Below, piece after piece: positions 1 through 9,428 of a DNA stretch of 18,430 nucleotides. Position 1 is the first letter of the stretch. Every line of letters begins with the position of its first letter. This DNA comes from Funneliformis mosseae (Eukaryota; Glomeromycota; Glomeromycetes; Glomerales; Glomeraceae), in the NCBI GenBank assembly GCA_910592005.1, contig CAJVPP010001690.1, positions 1-18,430 on the forward strand, read 5' to 3'. The notes under the pieces were generated by a model, which was not told the DNA's origin, did not search any database, and saw nothing but the letters and a program-made list of their open reading frames with translations. The position numbers and the translations under genes are program-made.

Positions 1-541
1 CATAGAAGATCTACATGGCAATAAAATTGACTTTCTATTCTACCAATTAAATCTATCTAAAATTTTACCTGTCACAATGTAAATATCAAGCAGAAACTTT
101 TACCTCAAGAACTATTGTTGCCTTTAACTTATTTGAACAACTTAGTAGTACTCCTGAATCTGAATATCATAACTCTCGCCTAATAAGAGTTATCTACTAG
201 CTTCTTTCTAGCATTCGATATCGTGTTTGACCTTTTTAAGTAGACGTAATATACTTATATATACAATACATATTATTTCGAACAAATTGTTTTCAACAAC
301 CTATTACCTTATCTATTTCTTCAAGGGTATATACTGAAATATTAGAACAGGACCTAGTAAGACCTATAACAGACTGATGATTATTACAATGACTTGTTGC
401 CTCCTCAATACCTTCTGTATCTAGCTTATCAACTTTACTCTCTAATTCACTCCAGTCGAAATTGAAACAATGGCTACAGGAAAAGAAATGAGAGCTATCT
501 TCCGGAAAATTTTTGGAAATGATAGATAACATTTAATAGAT
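1..541. other. Unresolved flank upstream of the Gag remnant
   Basis: No gene can be assigned with confidence. A 79-codon open frame lies on the minus strand (532 to 293), with normal-looking composition (for example FDWSELESKVDKLDTEGIEE). It ends just past a possible splice donor (AAG followed by GTAATAG). On the plus strand around 109-210 another coding-like stretch reads NLFEQLSSTPESEYHNSR and is soon stopped. One of these is probably a shadow of the other strand. A TATA-like run (cttatatatacaat) lies near 255-268, where an LTR or promoter of the downstream Gag could sit, but no second LTR copy is present in the window to prove this. Confidence 0.25.
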
Positions 542-553
542 ATTAGTGAATGA

Positions 554-1591
554 CTTCGCAGAACCCAAAATGGAGAAAGATCTACTATTAAAGTTGACTA
601 TTTTTCAGAAACTGAAAATGAAGACCCTGTAGAATGGCTCACTGCATTCGAACGAGCTGCTATTACCAACAGATAGATCACTGAAGCACGAAAGAAAGTT
701 CTCACTGAAGGATATCTTAAGAGTGCAGCAGCTGACTGGTTTGATAGTGTTACCACTGCCATGGGAGATAATTGGAATACTGGAACAAATGGTGATCAAA
801 ATTTTGTGAATTTATTCGAAGCTCGCTTTATCAGTGAAACTAAGAAGAATCAATGGTATCAGGAATTAACCTCCCTGTGATAGCAAATGTATGAATCTGT
901 TTATTCTTATGCTAACAAATTCAAGAAACTAGTGACTTGCGTAGGATTAACAGATGACACACAAAAGAAAAGGATATTTCTTATGGAATTAATTTCTGCT
1001 TACATTCCACTAGTCTACTCACAAAATCCAGCTGATTTGGATGCTACTGTAAACTCTGCACGAACTATTGAAATCAGATATAATTTTGCCTCTGGAAAAG
1101 CTCCTAAGGATATCAGCACTACTACAGTTTCTACCCCTAAAAATGTGGTTACCAATGTTGAAGTAGATGAACTCACAAAGAAACTAGAATAACTGTTCAT
1201 CAATTATGCTAATTTGACGATTGCTCTATTAGCTCAACCTCAACAACTCCTAAGAAGGCAAACAGAGCGAACTTATAATGATACTCCTAGGAGACCCAGA
1301 CAAAATATGTCTTCAATGACTTGCTACAATTGCAACAGAGAAGGACACATAGTTAGAAATTGCCCTCAACCTCGCCAGCAACTAAGGAGAACCGATAGAA
1401 AGCCTCGTTATAATAATATTAGAAAAGTAAATCTAGCTAATCAATACTATGAAAAAGAATATAATGATGAGAAATATACTTCAGAGGAATATTATGAGGA
1501 AGATGAATATAAAGTCTATTTAAATACTAGATCTGGACCCTACCCAAAGAAAGCTATGTCGAAAAATAAAAGAGGACCAGCAAGGTTTTAA
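554..1591 (+). pseudogene. Retrotransposon Gag remnant with CCHC zinc knuckle, broken by four stops
   Basis: One continuous reading frame runs from 554 to the final TAA at 1589-1591, interrupted by TAG at 674, tandem TGA-TAG at 878-883 and TAA at 1190. No base needs to be added or removed, so the damage is substitutions only. The N-terminal two thirds has the feel of a Gag capsid domain (EWLTAFERAA, then FVNLFEARFI, then YANKFKKLV). It is followed by a short coiled segment (LTKKLE, then LFINYANLTIALL), a basic Arg/Gln-rich stretch, the zinc knuckle, and an acidic Tyr/Glu-rich tail. Gag proteins of LTR retroelements package element RNA into particles. The usual partner pol gene is absent: sequence after 1591 turns at once into AT-rich noncoding DNA. 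Each stop is one C-to-T change from a sense codon (CAG, CGA, CAG, CAA), which suggests cytosine deamination or a repeat-directed mutation process. Coding-strand identity is firm; a Ty3/gypsy-like origin is inferred from layout. Confidence 0.8.
1322..1363 (+). other. CCHC zinc knuckle of the Gag remnant
   Basis: The translated motif CYNCNREGHIVRNC fits the retroviral-type zinc knuckle C-X2-C-X4-H-X4-C exactly, with all four metal ligands present. In this family the knuckle binds one zinc ion and contacts element RNA. Unlike the copy at 10966-11007, no ligand is lost. Confidence 0.9.
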
Positions 1592-2614
1592 AATTCACCT
1601 AAAGCTAAAATAAAGATGTAAAAAAATAAAATAAAGATAGAATAAAAAATAATGAATTAATTAAAATATAAAAAAAAAGAAAAAAAATAATGTATAGATA
1701 AATAAATCAATTGAGATCAGTTTGTTCATATTTAAAAATAAGACTCAACTCACTTACATATCATTTACTCAAGTCTAAATTTTTTGGTTAAAAAATTTAT
1801 TTAATTAAACCTTTTTTTTATAATCTTTTTTTTAGAATTTTAGGTTGCTATAATATCAATAGATTATTTATACTAAAGTAGTAAAATCAATTTTTTTAAA
1901 AAAATTTATTTAAAGATTTTTAATTCATAATTTTATTTAAATAAAACCAAAGTATATAAGAATAATCTTTATATAGTTTTAGAATTAGATTATTTCTACT
2001 ATTCAAGCTCTTTTTTATAAATTATATAAAACTGAATTTTGTATTTATTTTTTTTCTTAATATAATTTATAGCAAAAATAAAGCTGTAACTTTGTATTAT
2101 TTTTTCAAAACAATTTTTTTTTAAAAATCTAATATTATGACTACTTAATTAGTTAAATTAAAAAAAAATAAATCTTTTTTAACTTTTATAAAAGTAAGTA
2201 TAATTTTTAATTATTTATATACTTTAATAGATTCTTTAATTAATAAACAAATAAAAATAATATTATTATGCAAAAAATAATAATTTAAGTGAGTGTTTTA
2301 CTTTTATATTTACTCCTACCTTCTTCTTTACATATACTTTCACATTTACCTTTACTTTAATCTATACCTATTTACTTTTATAAAGTTTTTCTATTATTAT
2401 AATATAATTTAACCATTATATATATTTTAAAAATCATATTAGATTTGAATATTTTAACTATCATTATTAATTTTAATCATTATAATTAATTTTAACTTAT
2501 TTTAAGTGAAGGTAATATTTGATATATAAATGCAATTATATTAATTAAAAAACTGTTAATAATAATATAATTTTTATAGTTTTATAAATATTAATTTATT
2601 AATAATTCTATTTT

Positions 2615-2775
2615 AAATTAACTTAAGTCAAGTTGAATTCAATTTAAGTTTAAATCAAGTTAAGTTAAATATTTAATTCAACTTAAATTTGATATGACTT
2701 ATAAATTATTAAGTTAATAAAATATAAACTCAACTTAATTTAAATTTAACTCAATTTATCAAACTCATGTATTAA
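2615..2775. repeat. Quasi-palindromic cluster of AACTTAA / TTAAGTT motifs
   Basis: Within about 160 bases the words caagttgaattcaattt, caagttaagttaaat, attcaacttaaattt, aactcaacttaattt and aactcaattt occur in both orientations, so the segment can fold on itself in several ways. The pattern is what the tcgagtc/gactcga-type repeat at 11320-11380 would look like if its CpG cytosines had been lost. That origin is an inference, and chance is a real alternative in DNA this AT-rich. Confidence 0.35.
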
Positions 2776-3574
2776 CTTAATTCATCTGAAATTCTAAATT
2801 TAATGACAAATTGATAATTCCTATCAGAATATAAAACTATTAAGAAAAGTAAATTAAAAGAAAATTATTAAGAAGAATAGAATGAGATAAAAAAGATTAA
2901 GTATTAATTTAAATTATATAAAGATTATATAATATCTATTTTTACTGATTTTAAAAAAATTTATGTAATATTTTGATTACACAAAACTCATTAAAAATCA
3001 TCTTACAAAATGTTAAATTTCAATTAAATAAGAGAAATAATGAATAAAAGAGTTACAAATATCATTATCTTAACTTTAACTAATTAAAAATTTATGATTT
3101 TTTAAATATTAAAATCATTAATCTTAAGATTACAATGATATATTTTTCACTTAAATCAGATTATTAGATGTTTAATAATCAAAAAAACATTATTTTATTT
3201 GATTTTTATATTTTATAGATTATTATTAAACTTTTATGAATTAATAAACAATTTTTTAGTTTAATTTTAAAGCAATATTGAAAAAGATTTTCACTAAGCC
3301 TAAGTAAAAGTGGAATTTTTAGGTTTTTTACTCATCTCAAATTTCAGATAATATTTTACATATGCATTTAAATATTCTAAATATTTATTTTAAATATTTT
3401 AATATTATTTAAAATAATTTAAATTAGCTAGAAAATAGATAACTAAATTTAGATTAATTTTAATATTATTTATGATTAAATTATATGTTTTTTGAATAAT
3501 TCAAATTAATACTGATTGATTACAATCAGACAAATAATTCAGTATCTATTTAAAATATAAATATACTATATTCC

Positions 3575-3690
3575 TCTGAAAATAAGCACTTCCTGAAAAT
3601 AAGCATTATCTTATTTTTTTAGTATCTGAAAATAAGTATTATCTTATTTTTTTAGTATTTGAAAATAAGCATTATCACATTTTTTAGTAT
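3575..3690. repeat. Tandem repeat, 33-bp unit, three copies plus a partial
   Basis: Unit 1 is 3593-3625 and unit 2 is 3626-3658; these two differ at one base. Unit 3 (3659-3690) is one base shorter with a few changes. Each begins (c/t)tgaaaataag(c/t)attatc and ends ttttttagtat. A truncated head (tctgaaaataagcac) precedes unit 1 at 3575-3590. The array is noncoding. Confidence 0.85.
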
Positions 3691-4020
3691 TCAAAAATAA
3701 AATAAATGCTAAAACTAACCCGATTTATTAAATATTTTATAAATTTTAATGTTTTTTATTTATTTTATTTAAAAGAATTCTTTGCCATCAATATTTCTTT
3801 TATTATTATTAATGATTTTCATCACCATTAATGCTACTATTTTCATTATTATCATTTATCATTAACATACCTAAAATTATCGCTAAATTATATCCACTTT
3901 TGCAAACTTATTTTACAGATTCTTTTATATGACCCTTAAAAGAAACATATTAGAAATATAAAGCATTTATCATTTTTACATAGCTTTTAAGATTGAAAAT
4001 TTAGCAATTTTATTAGTACC

Positions 4021-4064
4021 CAAAATTAAGCATCTTTATAGCAAAAAAGGGATGCTTAATTTTG
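4021..4064. repeat. Perfect 14-bp inverted repeat (hairpin)
   Basis: The arm caaaattaagcatc (4021-4034) is followed 16 bases later by its exact reverse complement gatgcttaattttg (4051-4064). The loop holds the run gcaaaaaagg. No protein gene ends nearby, so it is not an obvious transcription terminator. It could be a small foldback element or the remains of terminal inverted repeats. Confidence 0.8.
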
Positions 4065-6864
4065 AAGGCATACAATAATTATAAATTACTATTAATTTAG
4101 TATTAATTCAGTTAAATAAGTATATAAAGTTAGTATAATTTTATTTAATTAATTTATTTAATATTAATTTTATTAATTATAAAAATCTAATATAAAATAT
4201 TAAATAAAATATTATTTAAACCTATTGGTTAATTTTTTATTAAAAAATAAGTAATTAATGAAAAAATCATATAAAAAATTAATAAAATAATAAAAATAAA
4301 ATAATTGATTTAAAATTATTTAAATAATATAAAGATAATAAATAAAATAATAAAAAATAAAAAAATTAACTTTTTTAACTTAATTTACCTAAAGTTATAT
4401 TATTATCATTATTTTTTAATTAATTTTTACATTACTAGATCTTTATCACTTTTAATAGCAAATAATATATTCCTTTTAATTTTTATATATATTTCAGTTT
4501 TTATTATATATTCTTCTATATTTATATTTACTTTGATTTCAATATCACAAATCATATTTGATTAGATTTTATATAACTATTTTAGAGTATTACAAATTAT
4601 GATTAATTATAATATTATAATCTTTAGAGTATGTGATTTAAAAATATAATTTAATATCTATTAATATTATAAAGTATTGTAAAATTACCCAGAGAGTTAT
4701 AAATATTATTAATTTATTAGTTCTAAATTATTTTTATGCTAACTTTAATATTAATTTATCATTATATTTTTATTTTTATTATATTTATAATAATAGTATA
4801 ATATTAGAATTGAATATAATTCAAAAAAAGATAATTTAACTAAAAAGAAAATAGAAAGAATATTAGTATAAAATATATTAAATAAACTCAAAAAATATTA
4901 AATATAATAAAAAAATAATCAACTTTAGCTAATTGTCATAAAAAATCATATATAACAATAATAATTAGTAAAACATTATAATACTTTAATTATAGGAGTT
5001 ATATAATAGTAAATTTTATTTATATTACAAATTATTTATAATAAATATATTACGTAAATTTATTAAACCATATTTGAATTCTTATTTCTTTTTTTATAAT
5101 AGATTTTTTATATATAATAAATATTAAATAATAAAAGTTAATTAATATATTATTAAAATAATATTTATAAGTTTATATTATTTAATTAAAAATCTAAAAT
5201 AACAATTTATAATTATTAATATTATAGAAATTGCAATTTTAAACTTTAATAATAATACTATTTTTATATATTTTTCAATTTTATCTTTATATTATAAAAC
5301 TCATAGTATTTTAATTAATATATATAAAGCTAATAATATCATTTATAGAAACTTTATAAATAAGAATGATGTTTTATTTGGATAACTTTATATCAATTTT
5401 CTTAATAAATCTAAAGAATATAAATCAAATTCTAAGTTTTATTTTTTTTTCTAATATATATACAAATGTATTTTTTTTAATGTGAATATTTATATATTAA
5501 AACTTTATTAGATAATGACAGTAATAATAATATATTATTAAATATGATTTAATAAAATAAAAAAGGATTTATATGATTATACTATTATAGAAAATCAGAA
5601 TCTTTATATTAATAATAATAAAGAAGAAACTGATGAAATAATTGAATGTAATAAGCATAATATTATAAAAAATAACAAATAAAAGTAATAATAATAAAAA
5701 GTTAATATTAACTTTTTTATTATTTTTTTCTTTTTATTTAGATTTTTTATTAATATATTATTTTATTATTGATTATATTAAAGATAATATTTAAAGATGT
5801 AATTTAATATATAAATTATAAAAGTTATATAATTTTTATGAAATATAGCAAATAGATAAAATATAGTTTAATAAGTAAATAATAATTATTATAAATTAAA
5901 AATTTATGATTCTTATTTTTTACTTGATCAAAACTGATTTTATAAAAATTAGATAAACAATTAAAAAAAAAAAATTATTTATAATTTAAAAATGAAAATA
6001 AATTAGATGTAAAAATTATATAATATTATTTAGTTGTAAAAAGAAATACAAATATCATTTATAATTAACAGTTAGTTATAAAATTCAAAGTTTCTTATAA
6101 TGGATTAATATACTGTATTATATCAAAAAATTAATGTATTATTAAATTAAAAAATTATACAATCTATTGAAAATATTTTTTTAGAATTATAATCTATCAG
6201 AATTTGAAAATAAATTGAATTATATTTTTATATAACTATAACATTATATTTTTTTATATCAGTTTTTATAGTTAGTTACATATTATATTTATTGAAAATC
6301 TTTTTTTTAGTTTTAAAATTAAGTAAATATTTAAACATCAATTTAATAAGAAAATTATTTGAATTACTATTCTTTTAAAAAGTAATCTATTTTAATTTTT
6401 TTAAGAATAAAAATTATTAATATTTCATTAAAATATTATTTTTATAATAAATAAGTTGAAAAATAAAAATATTATATTTATCTTTAATATTTATTTATGT
6501 AATTTTATATTTTTTAGAATTTTTATAATTAATTAAAATTCAAAGTATTTAAATCAATTAGTAAATATTTTTATTTTTTTTTTTAATTTTATTTTGATTT
6601 GAGAATAAAAAGTTATTTTTATTAAAAGTAATAAGTGCTTTTAAAAACATTTTATTTTAATTTTAGTAAAAAAAGATTTAGCAATAAGAGGATAAAAAGT
6701 TTAATTGTTATTAATTGCAATTCCTATTAAGATTAATTATTTAATATTATTAGTATAATTATAGTAAAAAATTATAGACATAAATTTCCATAAATTAATA
6801 AGTTAGTTTATAATTAAACTTAAAAATTTTAAAAGAATAAATATTATAGTCAGTTTCAGATGAT

Positions 6865-6870
6865 TTTATT
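6865..6870 (-). terminator. Candidate poly(A) signal of the kelch gene
   Basis: AATAAA on the minus strand about 100 bases after the TGA that closes the membrane-segment frame of the kelch gene. In DNA this AT-rich the hexamer is common by chance, so the call rests mainly on position. Confidence 0.3.
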
Positions 6871-6964
6871 TTTAAAATAAGTATTTTTTGATATATCAAC
6901 TTCTAATGTGTGGAAAAATTGTAAGGAAAGTTAATTAAATATTAAAAGTATAATACTATTATGC

Positions 6965-8491
6965 TCAACAACATTTCCAGGTAAAGTATGTTTCTTCATT
7001 AATATATCTAAGGGAATGTTCTTTCCTTTTTATATTCCATCTATAAAATAAAAATCCACATGCTATAATTATAACTGCGCCCAAACTCACTATTAGAGTT
7101 ATTTGTAACAATAATAGTTGGCGATAATTGTGGTGTTGATAATTGATCAGAATTCGTTACATTTGCATTTGTAATTTCAAATGAATTAACCCACGTATAA
7201 TTACTAATATCCATGATATAAATATTAGGATTTTTGGATGGTAATGAAGCAGAATTTGGTTGTGTAATATTTCCTATTGAAATACATTAAAATAAATTTA
7301 AAGTTTGAATTACTTTAAAAGTAAAAATGATTTACTTACCAAAAGCCACAATCATATAATTTCCAACCAGATTAGCTGTATAGGCTATAAGTGATGGAAC
7401 CTGAACAATATTTGAATTAACTTGCGACGCAATAAACTCAAATTGTTTTCTTTCCGTATTTAAAACAAACAAATCGGGAACAACTTGAGCATATTTAAGA
7501 GCACCTATATTACGGGCACCCTCATAAATAATGATTTTATCATCTGGAGCTATTTAATAAAATATAAAATATTAAGTGCAAATAATTAAAAATATTAAAT
7601 ATTAAATAAAGCATAAAACATAATTATATACCTAAAACCGCCGTATGACAATAACGATTTTGAATTATATTTGAAGATTTCGCTAATTATAATATATTAA
7701 AAATATAAGTTTTAAACTATATTTATTAAATTTGATAATATTTATACATACGTTCATTGACCAAGTTAAGGTCTTTGTATCAAAAAGACCAATATTTTTA
7801 ATATCAACTGTATGTACAGTATCTTCACTGATTTCTAAACCACCAATATATACGATTATTTCATTAGATAATAGTGTTGCAGTATAAGAAAATCGCGCAT
7901 TAGGTTGATTAACTGCAATTATTTCCCATGATAATTTGGCTGTATTTAGGATAGTCATATTATTATAATATGTTGTCGTTTCTGAACCTAAATTTTTATC
8001 AGCATATCCACCAAAAATATATATTTTTCCGGTATTATCAATTACACCCTTAATACTTCTTCGTCTTTCAGGTGGAGTCCCTTCGATATTAGGTATATTC
8101 CACGATAAGGAATTTAAATTAAATGAATGAACATTTGATACAAAAGCATCTTGTTTCAGATCATTACGCATGGATCCACCAAATAAATAAATATTTTGTT
8201 CCTTATCATTCAATAAAGCAGTTCCCCAGCAACTTCTGAATGGTATTTCGGCATTTTGCGTAAGGGAAACCCATGGTGGAGCAGTTAAATTAAATGACTG
8301 AGATAAATCGAGATAAAACACTTGATTTGTGCAAGACTTAGCATTATCAACATATCCGCCAAAAAATACAGCTTATCTTTAACTAGGACAGTATAATGAG
8401 CTAGACGTCCTTCAGGAGTAAATGACTCAACTTTAAATAATAAATAAATTAACATGAACATGTAAAGTAATTTATATTTTTTACACGTCAT
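6965..8491 (-). CDS. Kelch-repeat membrane/secreted protein, four exons, two apparent frameshifts
   Basis: The start is ATG 8491, followed by a signal peptide (KLLYMFMLIYLLFKVES). Exons are 8491-7748, 7682-7632, 7549-7340 and 7273-6965. The three introns (65, 82, 66 bases) open GTATAA, GTATAT and GTAAGT, all end TAG, and all fall after codon base 1. Kelch blades are recognisable by their GG and Trp positions: NIYLFGG with LSWNIP, KIYIFGG with LSWEII, VYIGG with LTWSMN, and a last blade with YTWVN. These would build a beta-propeller for protein binding outside the plasma membrane. The C-terminus is a Ser/Thr/Asn-rich linker, a membrane segment (SLGAVIIIACGFLFY) and a basic tail (RWNIKRK). Reading it through needs one base added in the T run (6 A on + at 8361-8366) and one removed near 7100. 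The two lesions cancel, giving about 437 residues. It may be a young pseudogene or have consensus errors. The kelch call is firm; the partner is unknown. Confidence 0.85.
7085..7125 (-). other. Frameshift 2 in the kelch gene (between linker and membrane segment)
   Basis: The linker frame (LSPTIIVTNNSN) runs on into SEFGRSYNYSM and stops at 7041-7043. The hydrophobic membrane segment and basic tail sit in the neighbouring frame and stop at 6965-6967. Skipping one base around 7100 joins them. As written, the product would lack its membrane anchor. A 71-base GT-AG pair in the linker (GTAACG to AATAG) was tested as an intron; it lands on a stop codon and does not explain the shift. Confidence 0.65.
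8361..8366 (-). other. Frameshift 1 in the kelch gene (6-base homopolymer)
   Basis: Upstream, the frame from ATG 8491 reads GRLAHYTVLVKDKLYF. With one more T in this run the protein would continue FGGYVDNAKSC and join the long downstream frame (8321-7683) at VFYLDLS. As written, the frame from the start codon is lost and runs out within about 25 codons. A deletion in a homopolymer is the commonest sequencing error and also a common real mutation. Confidence 0.75.
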
Positions 8492-8518
8492 GATTTCAAT
8501 TAATTTAATTTCAATATT

Positions 8519-8601
8519 AAAAAATAATTTTTTTTTTTTTGATAAATATCCGTCAAACAAAAAAAAAAATGGTCAGAAAAAATAATTTTTTTTGATAAAT
8601 A
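8519..8601. repeat. Direct duplication upstream of the kelch gene
   Basis: The word aataattttttttgataaata occurs twice, at about 8523-8548 (with a longer T run) and 8581-8601, separated by about 30 bases that include a further A run. It lies in the likely 5' untranslated or promoter region of the kelch gene. Poly(dA:dT) tracts of this kind often keep fungal promoters free of nucleosomes; a role here is inferred only. Confidence 0.5.
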
Positions 8602-8944
8602 GTTTAAAAAAGTTCATTATATTCCTTTATTTGGGAAATTTGCATTTCACAGATATGCTTCAAATATGCGATCTTTTTTTTTTGTGTAAAATATTCTTAT
8701 ACAGTAAGTCTTTAAATTTGTGTTACATTATAATGCTAAAAAGCCATTTCCGGTTAATTTGGTTAATGAACTTTCAAAGCCATACGCTTTTTTTTTAATT
8801 TCTATGAATTAGGAGAAATCACGTGGAGTTACACAATTTTCCAAAAAAGTCCCAGAGATCGAGTCTCAAAATCGGTCACACAAATTTCTATTTTAAAATT
8901 CTGTGTTACGTTGTACTATTAATCATTATTATTTATACAGGTAA
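8602..8944. other. Intergenic stretch with an E-box-like site and a hairpin
   Basis: No gene is seen. The short plus ORF at 8592-8798 is hydrophobic and Phe/Leu/Tyr-rich, as random AT-rich DNA gives. From 8812 to 8935 the composition is noticeably more balanced. It holds a perfect CACGTG (8820-8825) and an imperfect hairpin (acacaaattt pairing with aaattctgtgt, about 8877-8907). The latter part may be a copy of a dispersed repeat. Confidence 0.4.
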
Positions 8945-9151
8945 TCTAAACGTAACCCTCAATGTGGTGCACTGTCTTTTTATCGGTTTTAAATGAAATT
9001 TCTTCAAGATATGAAGCGGTAATTTTGGATGATAATCCATTTTCAACCTGTTAAACCAGCTGTTGAACCAAGTCTTATTCTAACCTCAGGTTCAGCTTCT
9101 ACTTCTAAAACTTCTGATGCGTCTACTAATAAATCAGCGAAAAGAAAATAA
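8945..9151 (+). pseudogene. Decayed coding fragment, Ser/Thr/Lys-rich C-terminus
   Basis: One frame reads KRNPQCGALSFYRF, then TAA (8990), MKFLQDMKR, TAA (9020), then runs open to its stop TAA at 9149-9151. The last part has clear protein character: QPVKPAVEPSLILTSG, then SASTSKTSDASTNKSAKRK. Both internal TAA codons are one C-to-T change from CAA. A competing frame starts at ATG 8962 (MWCTVFLSVLNEISSRYEAV, ending after DDNPFSTC), so a frameshift in place of the two stops is possible. The family is not recognised. It is probably the 3' end of a mobile-element gene or of a dead gene. Confidence 0.35.
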
Positions 9152-9299
9152 ATGGATTCATAATAGTATAATTAAAGGTTAGAAGATTGTAAATATTAAA
9201 TCTTTGCATTTGAATTTTTCGATATCTTTTATTTGCTGTAAGAATTTGTAACATATAATAATTTTTTGGCTGAAGATCCATACGAAAAGAAGGGAGTGC

Positions 9300-9428
9300 G
9301 ATTGTGCAATCTTTATTGTTGCTCAATCAATGGTAAAATTTGACCAATCAGGGCAGCTCTATGAAAAAAAAAGATGGGTAGTAGCTCCAGGTATTTCGAC
9401 TTAAATGTTCATTGAGGGAGGCGCTTGA
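9300..9428 (+). pseudogene. Short decayed coding fragment
   Basis: The frame reads DCAIFIVAQSMVKFDQSG, continues LYEKKRWVVAPGIST, meets TAA at 9402-9404 and ends MFIEGGA at TGA 9426-9428. The composition is that of a real protein, and the internal TAA is again one C-to-T step from CAA. A neighbouring frame just upstream reads LAEDPYEKKGVR from about 9268, so the fragment may extend 5' across a frameshift. No family is recognised. It lies 150 bases after the fragment ending at 9151 on the same strand and may belong to the same dead gene. Confidence 0.3.

Larger units (their letters stand above)
1592..6960. other. Extremely AT-rich, gene-free tract
   Basis: More than 5 kb consists almost only of A and T, clearly more so than the flanking genes, with frequent stops in all frames and no credible ORF of any length. 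The only structures that stand out are listed separately: a 33-bp tandem repeat (3575-3690), a perfect inverted repeat (4021-4064) and a cluster of inverted motifs (2615-2775). A few islands are slightly less extreme (for example 2280-2385 and 3280-3350) and may be decayed element fragments, but no reading frame can be recovered from them. It may be an eroded transposon nest or a heterochromatic AT-rich block. Confidence 0.7.

Noticed and set aside
605..799. Minus-strand ORF of 64 codons
   Set aside because: Lies opposite the Gag frame, which has clear Gag motifs; the minus frame is Ser/Cys-rich antisense.
1592..6960. Organelle or plasmid insertion
   Set aside because: No mitochondrial gene, tRNA or plasmid polymerase can be read; AT richness alone is no evidence.
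7085..7165. An extra intron to repair the second kelch frameshift
   Set aside because: The only suitable GT-AG pair (GTAACG to AATAG, 71 bases) would run straight into TGA.
8361..8366. Programmed ribosomal frameshift in the kelch gene
   Set aside because: A six-T run alone is not a known signal for this, and a second shift near 7100 would also be needed; error or mutation is simpler.
8592..8798. Plus-strand ORF of 68 codons
   Set aside because: Phe/Leu/Tyr-rich chance translation of T-rich DNA, no signal peptide cleavage region or motif.
9126..9326. Minus-strand ORF of 66 codons
   Set aside because: Opposes the more protein-like plus-strand fragments at 9044-9151 and 9300-9428.
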